DNA of 64,000 nucleotides from Mesotaenium endlicherianum (GCA_009602735.1 WELA01007798.1:186001-250000); one strand, 5' to 3'. Shown: positions 34,659 to 46,682, counted from the first letter of the stretch. Numbers and translations: made by a program. Notes: generated from the sequence alone by a model not told the origin.

Positions 34659-35987
34659 ATCGATTTTGCTGATGCTGGTCTCGGCTTAGTCCTACCACCA
34701 CCTCTTCCATAGCCGCCTCCAGGGAAACCTCCGCCACCTCTAGACTGTATGGCATTATACTCATGCTCATATCCATCACCTTGATCGTCCTTAGCCTGGT
34801 CTCTTTCAATTGTATTGTAGGAACCGTGGGGCTTTTTGACAATCTTAGACACCAAAGCATTACTCTGGCGCTTGTGATTGAACTGCTGCTGATCCCAGGC
34901 ATCAGCATCCTGGATCAAGTCAGCCAATTTCTCATACTTCTTCTCAGCGAAATGACCAGAGACTTCGGATTTCAAGCCATACCTGAAGTATGCTATCCTA
35001 TACCGTTCTGGCAAATCTGGCTGCTTCATCATGTTCTCTTGGAACTTTTGAGCAAACTCAGCAACTGAAGTGGTCTGCTTCACTGTCAGGGAGATCATCG
35101 CATAGATAGTATTCTCCTGCTGGTTGATGACATCAAACTTCTCATGCAACTTCTCGACAAACTCTACCCACGTAGGGTCACCAAGTTGCCGAGCCTTACG
35201 CTCTCCTTTCCAGTAAAGCCACCAGTCTGTGGCACTGCCTTTCAGTAGCGCACCGATGTGCCTGACCTTCTCGTAATCTTGCAGTTGTGGGTAGTTCTCC
35301 AGCCACTGCTCAACATCCGCGAGAAACTTGACCCCTAATATTTTCTATTTCCCTCAGGATCATACTCCTGGGGAGGTTTTGGCTTGGGCTTTTTAGGCCC
35401 TCGGCCACCACCACTAGTGGTTTGAGACCCCAGTTGGTCTCTGTCCCGCAGTAGAGAGATTATGATTCTTTTGTCCTCCTGTTGGGACTGATACATGGTC
35501 GCCATTAGCGACTGCATTTGAACGAACAATGCTCCCAAGTCTACACTCCGGGGTGGTAGACTAGCAAAAGCAGTAGCAGCATTGGCATCTACTAGCTGAG
35601 TAGTGTCCTCAACAGTCCCTCTCGCTCCTGCAGCAGCAATTCCTGCCGCATTCAGCCGGTCACATATTTGACCTACGGGTACATTGAGTTGTGCAGCAGG
35701 AAGTGGGTTCAGAACATAGGCCCTTGATGCCATAAGTTCTTCAACAGTGCGCTCGTCAGCTAGCTGTCCTTCCCTCCATTTTGTATCTTTAGCGGCCTTT
35801 GCTAATTCTTCAGCTTCTAATCTAGCTCTCTCCTCATCAGCTTGCTGTGCTCCGACTGCGGCAATAGCAGCTGCCTCATTTGCAGCCTCTCTAGCTGCAG
35901 TATCTGCCACTGCTTCAGAATAGGTACAGCTTCCCGCTACATGGTTTTCGCCTAATTTTTGACATTCTCGTTATCGTGGTTCTCCAT
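34550..35987 (-). pseudogene. Gag of family A (copy A2)
   Basis: The likely start is an ATG (MENHDNENVKN) shortly after the PBS. A one-base frame change then leads into an Ala/Glu-rich N-terminal region (AAREAANEAAAIAA). A retrotrans_gag core follows with ADVEQWLENYP, GSATDWWLYWKG, TTSVAEFAQKFQENMM and LADLIQDADAWDQ. A Gly-rich stretch comes next, then one CCHC knuckle, CYHCQQPGHFREQC. A stop near 35335 and frame changes break it. This is the true particle protein, so the extra ORF downstream is not gag. Confidence 0.85.
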
Positions 35988-36047
35988 GTCTCGGGAGTTG
36001 CTAGTTTGAGACCTTGTCCTTACCATACAAAGAAGACTGTGATAACT

Positions 36048-36059
36048 GCTCCGATACCA
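36048..36059 (-). promoter_or_regulatory. Primer-binding site of A2
   Basis: TGGTATCGGAGC on the minus strand, one base from the LTR. It is identical to the family C site. Confidence 0.8.
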
Positions 36060-36060
36060 C

Positions 36061-36777
36061 TGAAATGAATCGACTTACCAAATAGGCGATTAACAATTAA
36101 TAAAGATCTTTATATCAGCAAGTAATCTTTATGGTATTTTTCGTTAACTGGTTAAACGGCAAAAGACTGCACACTAGCAGTGAATAATACTCGTAAGTCA
36201 GATGCGAGTAAACTAGCATCAATAATGCAAATCAATAAACTCATACATACGCAAGGTTAGAAGACAGTGCGTATCAATGGCGTCTCGCCTTGGATTCAGA
36301 TCTCTCTGAGTAAGCTGTACAAGAGAGTTGGCCTCGTTTCTGAATACCGAACTCAAGAGCAATGCCTAGCATATGTACATGGAATGAGTTTACTGTTCAA
36401 CGGCCAGTGCGATGGCACCGCCTACCCGGGAGTTAACCACGTTGGTAGGACCTCAGTTAACCAAATCCACCGCCATCTCCCATCATCCCGAATCGCCATC
36501 TTTCATAGGGATGTCATCCGGCCATTCATCTAGCATACCAGACTTGCACATCGAGACAGTTCGCTGCTACCGAGTACAGAAGTCAGCTGGCTGTCAAAGA
36601 ATGTGTCAGCAAGCTGACTTAAGCTGACTTCAGCCTGCTGCTTTTGGCTGAGTCATTATACTGATATTAAATATAAAGTCCAGCAGACGGATTATTAACT
36701 AGAGTTCAGCAGACTGAACTAATTATACCTTTATATGTAAATGAATATTATATTTACCAATATACTAATTCATTACG
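36061..36777 (-). repeat. 5' LTR of A2
   Basis: It ends CGATTCATTTCA next to the primer site. The outer end reads CGTAATGAATTAG, so the canonical TG has become CG. Confidence 0.88.
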
Positions 36778-37300
36778 TTCGCCCTGCATAGCTTCTTAAC
36801 TTGCAGGCTCGACAGAAGACAGTTACTTGTGGTCGTATCTACCTCCACCTATTTCACGGTCTCCATTTGACCATCACGCCCTTGGACTTTCCCTCGTCCT
36901 GTGCTCCACTGAACTTGAGAATTGGCTTTTTCAGCCATGGTCGGCCCAATATCACCTCATGGTGACCCAACTCTGCCTGCTCCAGAACTTCATTACTTCG
37001 GTGCCCTGCTACTTCCACGTGAATAGCTTCCGTAGGTGCACCACCCTTGAGTCTCTGCCCATTTGCCAAAATTGCCTCCTAATGGCTCATAATGCTTCTG
37101 CACAGGGATTTGCCACTCTTTCACCAGCCTCTAGTGCACAAAATTTGCACTTGGGCCACTGTCGACCATACACTTTGCCTTCTTGCCATTGACTACTCCT
37201 TCCCCAATGATAGGCTTGTCAATGTCTCGTCCTTTGCTTCTGGGCAGGCTCTTGGGGATAACCTCCTTGTGAGTTACAGAAGTGAAATCTGATATGAAAT
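36778..37300 (-). pseudogene. Family B gypsy, protease region (5' part of the split copy)
   Basis: The minus strand reads CMVDSGPSANFVH, the D-S-G active site of a retropepsin, then after one stop RLVKEWQIP and the downstream block LGHHEVILGRPWLKKPI. The frame continues to LLSSLQVKKLCRA at the A2 insertion point and picks up on the other side of A2 with [12 protein letters not shown]. This supports one element split by one insertion. No LTR or gag was recognised to its right. Confidence 0.8.
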
Positions 37301-37835
37301 GAAGTAGTTATGCCTATTTATAGTCTTCTGACATAAGTCCTCCTCTCTAGACACGTGCGCCGCTTAGCAACGGACTTTCCCAAGTGTTTGTCAAATCGTC
37401 CCTTCCAAAATGTTTGTGAGTAAGCCAGATCTGTCTCATCTGACGTGTCGAGTCGATTTGTCGTCTACATGCATGCATCAAAATACCTAGAATATACAAA
37501 CTTAGACGCGCTAGGCTAATCCGAATCTTGTAGGAAAATCGACCTAGTCGGCACTTCGCGTCAGCAAAACTTACGTGAAGGTTCGATTTCACTCTAACGG
37601 GCCACATCGCTCGACGCTGTCGGTCAATCGGACATTCGCGGTCACCGCGAATTACGGACAGTCGTCAACCAATCTCAAAATAAATTAAATTTCAAAAATC
37701 CATAACTCTCTCAATACTTAACCAAATTCGATGACCTTCATATCAAAATGATCACAAAAATGCACTCTTCACTTCTAAACAATCCAAACATACTTTCATG
37801 AAACTCAAAAATGCACTTTATAAACCTATGACCTT
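37301..37835. other. Unassigned DNA between B and A3
   Basis: No coding sequence was recognised. The end (…CTTACAG) directly adjoins the truncated extra ORF of A3. Confidence 0.35.
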
Positions 37836-39305
37836 ACAGCAGAGGAAGCCAAGAAGGCAGAAAAAGACAAGCAAGCTGAGGAGAGGCGGAAGCAGCAAGC
37901 TGAGGAGGAACAGAGGAGAATCAAAAGCTATCGCTACACGGTGACGGGCAAGGGCTCTGATCTTTTGGAGGAAGCCTTCAAGTGTGCCCAGAGAAACCAA
38001 AGTGAGTCACAAAAGGACATACTGCAGTGAGAGGGGGAGACATTCCCAACCTTTGACAAGTTCATAAAGGTCAGTACAGGCCTCCTACTGTACCATGACT
38101 ATGCCAAGATGGTAGGATATACGGTCCAGGAGGCCAAGGCACTGGCTCAGTTAAACAAATCTGAAATTGTGCCATTATTTGGGATCTGGGGCGCAGATAA
38201 GATCATCGCATTAATCCCTATGGACTCGGACAGCTTCAAGGATGCCACGTTTACGACCGGGTCAAGACCATGTAGAACAAGGTGGAGAGAAGAAGATGGG
38301 AGTTCTTGGCGAGGGAGACCAGCCAGCTGGATTTTTTGCAACACAAGTACCCTCGTACTCTGAAGAGGACAGACCCTGCTTTCTTCCTGCAGCCCACTGA
38401 CTGGCAATGGATGACCCAACATGAGGGACCAACTAAATGACAGAGCTAAGAAAGACGATTTCTTGGAAGACTTGCACGGGAAAATAGTGCTGCCTCCTCA
38501 CATTGCAGCATGGGACCCAAGGTTGAATGTAGTTAGGGACTGCATGAGCCACGAGACGCAAGAGGATAGGACGAGGGCTAGAGATTCTTTCTCCAAGAGG
38601 AAGCATGCTTATGCCAAATGGGCAAGGAAGCAGGGGGAGAAGGACCTACGTTCGGTTAATACCCAACAATCCCCACTAGCACCCAACAGGGGGTGGTCAG
38701 TGGGATTCTCTTTTTCTCGAGAACGGCTGGAGGAGATGACTAGAGAGACTCCATAAGTCTCAGAGGAATAAGAGGACAAAGAGGAGCAAGGCGCAGGAGA
38801 GGAGTCCAGCCTTGTTGAGGCACAGACCCTAGCTACATCCCCCACTCTGCAGAAGACTGGGCGATTCTTGGCACAGGTAGCGTTGCAGCAATTTGTAGAT
38901 ACCAGCCCACCTGGAGATCCAGACCTCCTGTAGCTGGGAAGTTTCCGCAAGATGAGTCCGACCTCAAGAGGTGAGACTTAGGCAGACATACTGGACAGGA
39001 GGGCTGCAAAGGAGGCAGTCGGAGGTCAGCCAGCATCCCCCTCTCATAGAAGGCATGTGCCCTTAGCCCATGTCATGCAGCACCCTTCTGGCATGCCAGT
39101 GTATGTTCCTGTCAGTTTCAGAGCTGCACAGGAGAGAGCTATTTCCATCAACTTGCACACTGTGCAAGTGGAGGCTACCCAACTGCTACATTCTGCTCTC
39201 GGTTCACCTTGGTCTGAGCCCCCACGGTTCAAGACACCACCAGATTGGAGAAGAAGGTCGAGGTGCTGGTCTCACCCTCCGAAGGATAGAACCCTTGGTA
39301 CTTAG
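37836..39305 (+). pseudogene. Extra ORF of family A, copy A3 (5'-truncated)
   Basis: It keeps QQAEEEQRRIKSYRYTV, YHDYAKMVGYTVQEAK, FGIWGADKIIALIPMDSDSF, LPPHIAAWDPRLNVVRDC, KHAYAKWARKQGEKDL and LAHVMQHPSGMPVYVPVSF. It is broken by stops near 38028, 38361 and 38754 and by frame changes. The preserved blocks are the same ones kept in A1 and A2, although the amino acids between them differ more, so this copy marks a diverged subfamily. Confidence 0.72.
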
Positions 39306-39421
39306 TATGCTGGTTGTTCTTGTTTGGAGTCAGTATGCTCCGATGTGCAAGTGTTGTACTGTGTTGCTGTCAAACAATTAAGACATTTTGTCGAGTTGAC
39401 AACAATTTAAGTTGGAGGAAC

Positions 39422-40096
39422 TGGAATGGATCAGTATATTGAAAAGATGTATTGTTCATCTAATTCTAGTTGTAAAATATGTTCCGCCTGTTAAACTTTT
39501 AGTTAATATTTAGTCTGTTGGATGTCTAATACTTAAACCAATGACTCCCTTGGGAGCAGCAGGCTAAAGTCAATCAGGCTAGCCTGCTCACAAAGGACAG
39601 CTTGTCGACACATTCTTTGACAGTCAGTTGACTGTCGTACTCGGTAGTGTGAACTGCCTAGTTATGCATCTAAGTGTGCTGTGCTGGATGAGTGGCCAGA
39701 AGACACCCTTAGGGTGAATGGCAATTCAGGATGATGGGAGATGGCTGTGGATTTGGTTAGCCGAGGTCTTACCAACGTGGTCAACTCCCGAGTAGGTGGT
39801 GCCATCGCACTTGCCGTTGAACAGTTAACTCATTCCTTCTACAAATGCTAGGTATTGCTCTCTAGTTCGGCATTCAAAAACAAGGCCAACTCTCTTCTAC
39901 AGCTTGCTAAGAGAGATCTAAATCCAAGGCAAAAAACCATTACAACAAATTGTCTTCTAACTTTCCTTATATACAAGTTTATTAATTGCGTAATTGATGC
40001 TCATTTACTTGCATTTGACTTTCGAGTTTTGTGTACTGCTAGTGTATTGTCTTCTTGCTGTTAAATTTATGAAAAGACAACACCATGAAAATTACT
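39422..40096 (+). repeat. 3' LTR of A3 (cut by C3)
   Basis: It begins TGGAATGGATCAG, follows the LTR of A1 with many substitutions, and stops where the C3 LTR begins. Confidence 0.82.
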
Positions 40097-40670
40097 TGTA
40101 GTGATATAGGCTATAATGAACTAGTTTGTTTTTATACTTTTGAAGTTCTTAAAGTAGTTTTGTGTGGACTCAAGTGTGAATAGAAACTCTAATGACTTGG
40201 TTCATGTTCTTATACTATTAAAGTTCTTAAAGTACTTTTGTGTGGACTCAGATGTGAATAGATACTCTAGTGACTTGGTTTAAATTCTTTGAACCTTCTA
40301 AGGCATCCTCAAAGTTAGAGGAAGGACCTAGATTACCTCCATGTGGCAAAAGTCAAATATGCCAACTTTAGATCACAAGGACATGTGTACTTCATTCTAG
40401 AAAGAGGTGGCAAGTTTTGGGATGTGTTGGGTGGCCAATGCATCAAACATGCACCTTCCTAGAACTTACTTACAAAGCAAGTATATAAACAAGAGCTAGA
40501 GCATAAAAAGGCATTCGAGAATCACTCTTGTACTTGCCAAATTCTAGAAATACATTAACTTTCAAGAAGCCATCTCTCTTCCAAGAAGCTCCCACTTGTG
40601 TTCAAAGATCTTTGTTTTGAATAGACAAAGAATTAATTTTTACTAAGTACTTTCTATCTGTTTCACTACA
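40097..40670 (+). repeat. 5' LTR of C3 with an internal tandem duplication
   Basis: Ends are TGTAGTGA and TTTCACTACA. It is 574 bp rather than 503 because a unit of about 77 bp is duplicated (40143-40219 and 40220-40296, both containing AGTTCTTAAAGTA and TTGTGTGGACTCA). Confidence 0.85.
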
Positions 40671-40671
40671 G

Positions 40672-40683
40672 TGGTATCGGAGC
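40672..40683 (+). promoter_or_regulatory. Primer-binding site of C3
   Basis: TGGTATCGGAGC, one base after the LTR. Confidence 0.78.
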
Positions 40684-40707
40684 TAGGCACTTTGGTAGCA
40701 CAAGAAG

Positions 40708-41450
40708 ATGGCCAATTTTCAAGACCAACAGCAAGCTTTTGAAGGAAGCACTTCATCTCCAAGAAACTCTTCTTCAACGCCGATGGGAGAGCCCACTAAA
40801 GAAAATCTGCAACAAGAAGAAGCTCCACAAGAAGGAGCACCGTCAAATCCCGTGGCAGCCGCTATAGCAAAGTTAACCCCACCATAAGGAGTTCCCGCAA
40901 AAGAGTGAGCGGCCTTCTTAATGACCGTCCACAACCAAGTGGGCTTTGCCAGCTATGTAGCAACTGTGCAAGCCTCAAGAGAAGCTATGGTTGCCATAGT
41001 TGCCCCTATTGCGAGTAACGCTCCAAATCCAGCCATGGCTAAAGCGCCTCCACAAGAGCCTACGAGAGCAAGGAAACTCATCAAGCCCGGCAAACCTGAT
41101 ACTTTCAACTCTGAGAAAGGAGCCAAAATGAATTTATGGCTCTACGAAGTGGAGACGTACCTCGCATTCCTTAAAGTACTCAAGGAGGACTACGTTCCCT
41201 TTGCCGTTCCCTTACTTAGAGGTGCAGCAACATCATGGTGGCGTAGCTATCAAGTGGCTATATATCAAGCTATGGCGCACCCCGTGCTCGGCTAAAAGTC
41301 CTCACCAACAAATGGAAGATGGGCAGATTTTTGTGAGGTCCTCAAGAAGCAATCCATGCCCATCAATGCGTAGAAGATTGCCCAACAAAAGCTCTCGCAT
41401 GTCAAGCAAACGATGTCTGTTCAAGAATCTACATCTAGATTTCATGCCCT
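40708..41450 (+). pseudogene. Gag of C3 (truncated, with stops)
   Basis: It starts MANFQDQQQAFEGS and holds only one copy of the 25-residue unit that is doubled in C1 and C2. The core is recognisable (NLWLYEVETYLAF and GAATSWWRSYQ). Stops occur after LTPP, after VPAKE, after AHPVLG and in the following segment. It ends where the A4 LTR begins. Confidence 0.82.
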
Positions 41451-42169
41451 GAAATGAATTGACTTACCAAATAGACGATGAACAATTAAAGAAGATGTTT
41501 ATATCAAAAAGTAATCTCTATGGTATTTTCTATTAACTGATTAAACAGCAAAGGACAACAAACTAGCAGTCGACAATACTTCGCAAGTCAAATGCAAGTA
41601 AACTAGCATCAATAATGCAATCAGAAAATTCATACATAAGCAAGGTTAGAAGATAGTGCATATCAACGGCTTCTCGTCTTGGATTCAGATCTCTCTCAGT
41701 ATGCTGTACAAGAGAGTTGGCCTTGTTTCTGAATGCCGAACTCGAGAAAAATCGTAGCACATGTACATGGAATGAGTTTACTGTTCAACGGCAAGTGCAA
41801 TGGCATCGCCTACCCGGGAGTCAACCACGTTGGCAGGACCTCAGTTAACCAAATCCACCGCCATCTCCCATCGTCCCGAATCGCCATCCATCCTAAGAAT
41901 GTCATGTGGCCATTTATCTGGTATATCACACTTAGATGCATATCTAAGCAATTTGCTGCTACCGAGCACAGAAGTCAGCTAGCTGTCAAAAGAATGCGTC
42001 AGCAAGCTGACTTAAGTTGACTTCAGCCTGCTGCTTTCGACTGAGTCATTAAACTGATATTTTCATAAAGTCAAGCAGACTTAATATTAATTAAAGTTCA
42101 GCAGGTTGGACTTAATTACCTATTATATTTAAATGAATATTACATCTACCAATATACTGATTCATAACA
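41451..42169 (-). repeat. 3' LTR of A4
   Basis: TGTTATGAATCAG to CAATTCATTTCA on the minus strand, 719 bp, preceded by AAGTTAGAGGGAT (42170-42182) as polypurine tract. Confidence 0.87.
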
Positions 42170-42235
42170 ATCCCTCTAACTTAACTTGTTGTCGCCTCGA
42201 CAACGCTAAACTGTAGATGTATCTGATCAGGGAAC

Positions 42236-43800
42236 TTACAGGTGCAAACAGAGAGGCCTCCAGCAAGGCTTGACTGGAAGATGGCTTGTCAAGGGTGTCG
42301 TTCCCGGGGCTTCTGGGTCAGGAGACTGAGATCTGGACCTAGACCTGGACAGCCCTCTAGGTCTGTCAGCTGGCCTTCTAAAGAACCCTGTTTGTTCTAA
42401 AGTCGGACCTCGAGGAGAACCAAGGATCGTAGCCTGCTCTTCAACTACCTGGGTGTTGATCGGAATATAGACAGGGATTCTAGTAGGATACTGAAATACA
42501 TTGGCAAGAGGTACATGTGCCTGAGCGAAGGGAGAGGTGGACATGCCTCTGGCCATCCCGCGTGTCCCTCTTTTGGCACCCTCGACCTCTGGGATTTTCT
42601 CCCTTTGTCTGCTGCCAAGTATAGTGAGATAAGCTTCTCACCCTGCTTGGGCAAGTGGGCTGGGAGAGCGAGTGTGGGGTCCTATTGCCTCCATGACCAG
42701 GGTCACATTCCAGACACCTGATCTTGGCTCCTTAGAAAACCCTGCTCCTGTCTGCCCTTGGATCTCCTGAGTACCAGCTCCTAATGCTTCTCCTCTGCCT
42801 TGTTCTTCTTCCTTATCCTCCCAATCTTCCTCCTCCGAGAGGGTAGAAGTCACGTCCACTAAGTCATCCTGCTCCATGGTAGACATGGAGAAATCTACTG
42901 AACTCCCTTTCTTAGGGCGAGCTGGAGGTTGCTTGGCCTTCAGCCTGCTGATATCTATCCGGCCTGCATTCTTCGACGAAGGCATGCTTTTCCTATGAGA
43001 AGTAAACTCTCCCCCTCCTCCTATGCTCTTTGGTCTCCACATTTGTATTACTGAGACAGCCATTCAGCCTGGGGTCCCAATGGGCAATGTGAGGTAGCCG
43101 TCTATTCCATAGTGGAAGTTGTCTGGTTGGGCTCGGTCACACTCCTGCTTTTTGTTGGTGACGGTTATCCACCTCCAATCTGTGGGCTGGGGGTAGTATT
43201 GGGGTCCATGCTCAGCCTTTCTCAGTTTACAAGGGAACCAGTGGGGAGAGAACATCTGCTGTCCTGCTTCCCTGGCCAAGTACTCCCAGCTCCTCCTCTC
43301 AACTTCGTTGTAAGCTGTCAATGGTGTGAGGTAGAATACCGTATCCTTAAAGCTATCTGGCTGCATGCTCACCATCTTGATGAGTCTCTGATCTCCCATT
43401 ATTCCCGGTACTGGAACTGGCTTGTTCTCTGAATCAACTGCAAGGTACCGGGCCTGCTATGCTGTATAGCCCACCATCTTGGCATAATGTTCGTAGAGGA
43501 CCACACCAGTGTGTGTCTCAATATACCTATCCAGTGCTTCAGCACCTTCCCTCTGTAGAAGTGTTGTCTGTTCCACCTTGTTGATCTCCTGGGCTGCCAA
43601 ATTATGCTTTCTTCGAGTCATCAAAGGCTTGGCCACCCACCACAGTGTATTTGTAAGTGGCCAAGCTCTTTTGCCTGTCTGCTTCAGCCTTTTTCCTTCT
43701 CTTCACCTCCGCCGTCGCCGCTTCTTCTTGTTGTTGCTTCTGTCTCTCCTCCTGAGGTTTCCTATTTTTTTCTGGCTTCCTGCTCCGTCTTTCCCGTTAG
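42236..43800 (-). pseudogene. Extra ORF of family A, diverged version in A4
   Basis: It shares the block order with A1-A3 but with strong divergence: VSMQPDSFKDTVFYL, AYNEVERRSWEYLAREAG, FSPHWFPCKLRKAEHG, PTDWRWITVTNKKQE, then VPLANVFQYPTRIPVYIPI near the end. A coiled-coil-like Glu/Lys/Gln segment is at its start. Several stops and frame changes break it. The divergence, with conserved blocks kept, argues that the protein was under selection before this copy decayed. Confidence 0.6.
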
Positions 43801-45532
43801 ACGCTGCACCGCACTATTGACCGCAAACGGAATTTGAGGCAACAGGTCATCCTAATTATCTTGTTCTTGGCTAATATATGCTCTGAGCACCTCTTGCAGA
43901 ACTCTGTTAGTTCTCTTAGTCTGCCCATCAGTCTGAGGGTGGTTGGCTGTGCTGAGCAGTTGTTTGACTCCCATTAACCCCATTAAGCTCGCTAGAACTT
44001 AGAGGTAAATTTGGAGTCTCTATCTGAGATGATATTAGAGGGTAGTCCATACTGGCATACTACCTGGTTGTAGAACTGTCTCGCAGTTTTGACTGCAGTT
44101 ACTTTGACAATTGTGAAGATGAAAATGACCTTTTTTGTTAGTTTATCCACAACTACCAGTAGCAAATCATGCCCATTGCAATTCTTGGTAGAGTTACCAC
44201 CCAGTCCATTGATATTGTTTCCCAGCGTCGTGCCGGGATGGGCAGTGGTTGTAAGAGACCTCCAAGTGGTGTGTGCCTATACTTATTTCTCCGGCACTGA
44301 TTACAGGACTTCACATATTTCAAGACCTCCAAAGGCAACCCATCCCAATGATAATTTTTTGCCAGTTTGCCAATAGATTTGGCCTGCCCCAAATGCCCAC
44401 CCAGTAAACTGTCATGTGCGTGACTCAGTAAGAGTGATTTTATTTCCAAGTTATTAGAAATGACCAACTTAAGCCGACCTGAAGCGGTCTCAATCACCCA
44501 GACCCCTCCATTAAGCGTATACCGGAGTGCAGTAGCAGGACACACACCATCCGTGGGGCTGGGCTCAAATGTTGGGTCAGAAAGGTAGACTTTTTAAATT
44601 GTTCAAGGAAGGACTTTTTGACCTTTATTGAAGTGAGTGCACAAAGGACTTTATCTATAGAATGCTGACTAAAGTTCCCTCCTTGCAAGTCAGTTCTTCT
44701 AAAGAGTGCATCAGCAGGATTTAACTTCCCTCGTTTGTAGTCAATCTGGACTTGGAACTGCTCCAGCATCTGGCTCCAGCAGTTCTCCCTCCTCGACAGC
44801 TTGAACTTCTTCTGAAAGTGAGTTAGAGCTAGATGATCTGTGATCACCTTAAAAGCTATACCATGTAAATATACTTTCCACTATTTGAGTACATGAATGA
44901 TAGCAAGCAGCTCTTCATCATGCACATAATAGTTAATTTCAGCTGGGTTGAATTTCATAGCCACATACAGCACAAGGTGCCACTCTTGCCGTACCTTATC
45001 ATCCTTTGTGGTTTTGTCAGCAGACTGCAACAAAATAGCACTCTTGGCAAAGTCAGAAGCATCAGGACCCACTTGCACAGTTTTGCTGGGGTCCTACACG
45101 GCCAGGATTGGGGCTAAACAAAGAGCATCTTTATGAATTCGGAAGGCAGCCTGCTGCTCTTCCCCCCACACATACCCTATGTCTTTTTTAGTAAGGCCAG
45201 TTAGTCTACTGGCCTTTGTAGAATACTTTACAATAAATCTCCTATAATAGTTAGCCAACCCAGGAAAGGATCTAACTTCAGAGACAGACTGTGGTACTGG
45301 TCAGTCCCTTATTTTCTGGACTTTCTTAGGATCCACACTGATGCCTTCTTTATTGACAACGTCGCCTAAGAATCCAATGCTTTACTTATAGAAATCACGC
45401 TTGCTCATTTTAGCACACAAATGGTTTCTTCTCAGGGTGTCCATAATTGTCTTTAAGTGTTCCGCATGCTGATCTTCATCTTCAAAGAAAATTAAAGTAT
45501 CATCTAGGAAGACTTGCACAAAGTTGTCCAGT
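43801..45532 (-). pseudogene. Pol fragment of A4 (RT end, RNase H, integrase)
   Basis: It carries [16 protein letters not shown] sequence (here [15 protein letters not shown]), [16 protein letters not shown], the integrase finger (SCNQCRRNKYR) and ISMDWVVTLP. Numerous stops and frame changes are present. The right end stops in the RT region that in A2 precedes the catalytic LDDIL. Confidence 0.82.
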
Positions 45533-46682
45533 GTCGTGCGTTAAGAGATCGGGTGCGCATTGCCGGCATAAGCAACACACAATAGACAAGCAGGCTTTGC
45601 CGCAATGAAGTCTATAATACAAATGGCTTTATAGGCCAAAAAGGGAGTCAAGCGTCAAATATTTTGATTAAGGAGTGTGTACTCTCCAAAGTGGGCATCT
45701 CAGAACTGTAAAACTGGTAAGAAAACAACTAATGAAGTATGGCCCGAAAGATCACTGGAAGCACATCATGATCTTCAAGAGTAGTCCCATGCAAGGATTT
45801 AAACTGTGACTTTGCTCACCACTTGTGAAGTTCTTCAAGTGACTGGAAGCCAGGAGGGCTTGCTCTTCACAAGAGAGTAACTAAGTGGTCCTGAAACAGC
45901 CAAGAGGTAAAAGTGTAAGCTTTACTGATAAACCCTATTACTTATAGCTGGCCTAATGGACTTCTAAAAAAGATGTCTCTCTAGGGACATCTCTTGTACT
46001 TCTACTCCTGGAAATCCGCCGGGGTCTGCGGCGAGTCCAATGCATCTAGTCCCTCTAAAAGGCTCTTCTATGTCCACTAATGTGTACAAGGCATGTACTA
46101 GTACTCCTATAGGCTAAGCATAACTCAATCCAATCAAAGCAAGGCATGTAGAATATGCTATGTGTCTTTCATTGGTGGAGCTTACCTCGGGTGATTCTAC
46201 CTAGATAGCACCTCAAACGAAGATCTCAAACTTGAGGAAGCTTCCTCTAGGCGTAGTTGATGCAGTCACCTAGTTATAGCCTCAATGATGCACTTATACT
46301 ATGGAAATGCAAGGTATGTGTGCTCTAGGGAGCTCGCGGATTTGTGTGCACAAGCTAGGGGTTTTAGGGGGTCACGAATAGGCAAGAATGTGTCCCTTGG
46401 GCACATTGAAACACAAATTGCACTTTGGTGAGGATCCGCTAGGGGCCGGTAGGTGATGCGGACTAGATCGCTCATATCTCGCTCGATACTTGACCAAATG
46501 ACGCGAACCTGATGCCATTCGGAAGGTGACTTGACGCGCTACACTTTGGTGACTTGGAAATTGAGAAAAGATCAACGAATGGATGCGTAAAGTCTATGCT
46601 AAGTTGGCCTTCCTAGGTTAATGGTTCACATATGTGGAGCTCGGTTTTGTGCGACAACCTCAACTCTATAAATCATGACAGC
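45533..46682. repeat. Unclassified repeat with direct ~125-bp ends
   Basis: A sequence starting TGTCGTGCGTTAAGAG and ending near CAAGCGTCA occurs at 45533-45657 and again at 46683-46807 in the same orientation. The DNA between, about 1 kb, has no coding sequence. It ends …CATGACA just before the second copy. Two readings are possible: a small LTR-type element with ~125-bp LTRs, or one long LTR of element D (about 1.28 kb on the minus strand) with an internal duplication. About 130 bp within it (45668-45796) recur at 56412-56534. Confidence 0.6.

Larger units (their letters stand above)
27966..36777 (-). mobile_element. Family A chromovirus, complete copy A2 (8.8 kb, both LTRs)
   Basis: On the minus strand the order is 5' LTR, PBS, gag, protease, RT, RNase H, integrase, chromodomain, spacer, extra ORF, polypurine tract, 3' LTR. 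Five-base flanks TTTGC (27961-27965) and TTCGC (36778-36782) match at four of five positions, as expected for an old target duplication. The flanking DNA on both sides belongs to one family B gypsy copy. By eye the two LTRs differ at about 11 of the first 150 bases compared, so the insertion is not young. Confidence 0.92.
37836..40096 (+). mobile_element. Family A, copy A3 (extra ORF and part of 3' LTR only)
   Basis: It starts inside the coiled-coil part of the extra ORF and runs through the LTR start until interrupted by family C copy C3. No integrase or RT remains. A GTTGGAGGAAC tract precedes the LTR. Confidence 0.85.
40097..41450 (+). mobile_element. Family C, copy C3 (5' LTR, PBS, truncated gag)
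   Basis: It is inserted in the A3 LTR and itself cut by the LTR of A4. It is more diverged than C1 and C2. Confidence 0.87.
41451..45532 (-). mobile_element. Family A, copy A4 (3' LTR, diverged extra ORF, partial pol)
   Basis: On the minus strand: RT remnant, RNase H, integrase, then directly the extra ORF, polypurine tract and 3' LTR. The integrase C-terminal half, chromodomain and the start of the extra ORF are deleted. The 5' side is interrupted at 45532 by a repeat starting TGTCGTGCG. Confidence 0.86.
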
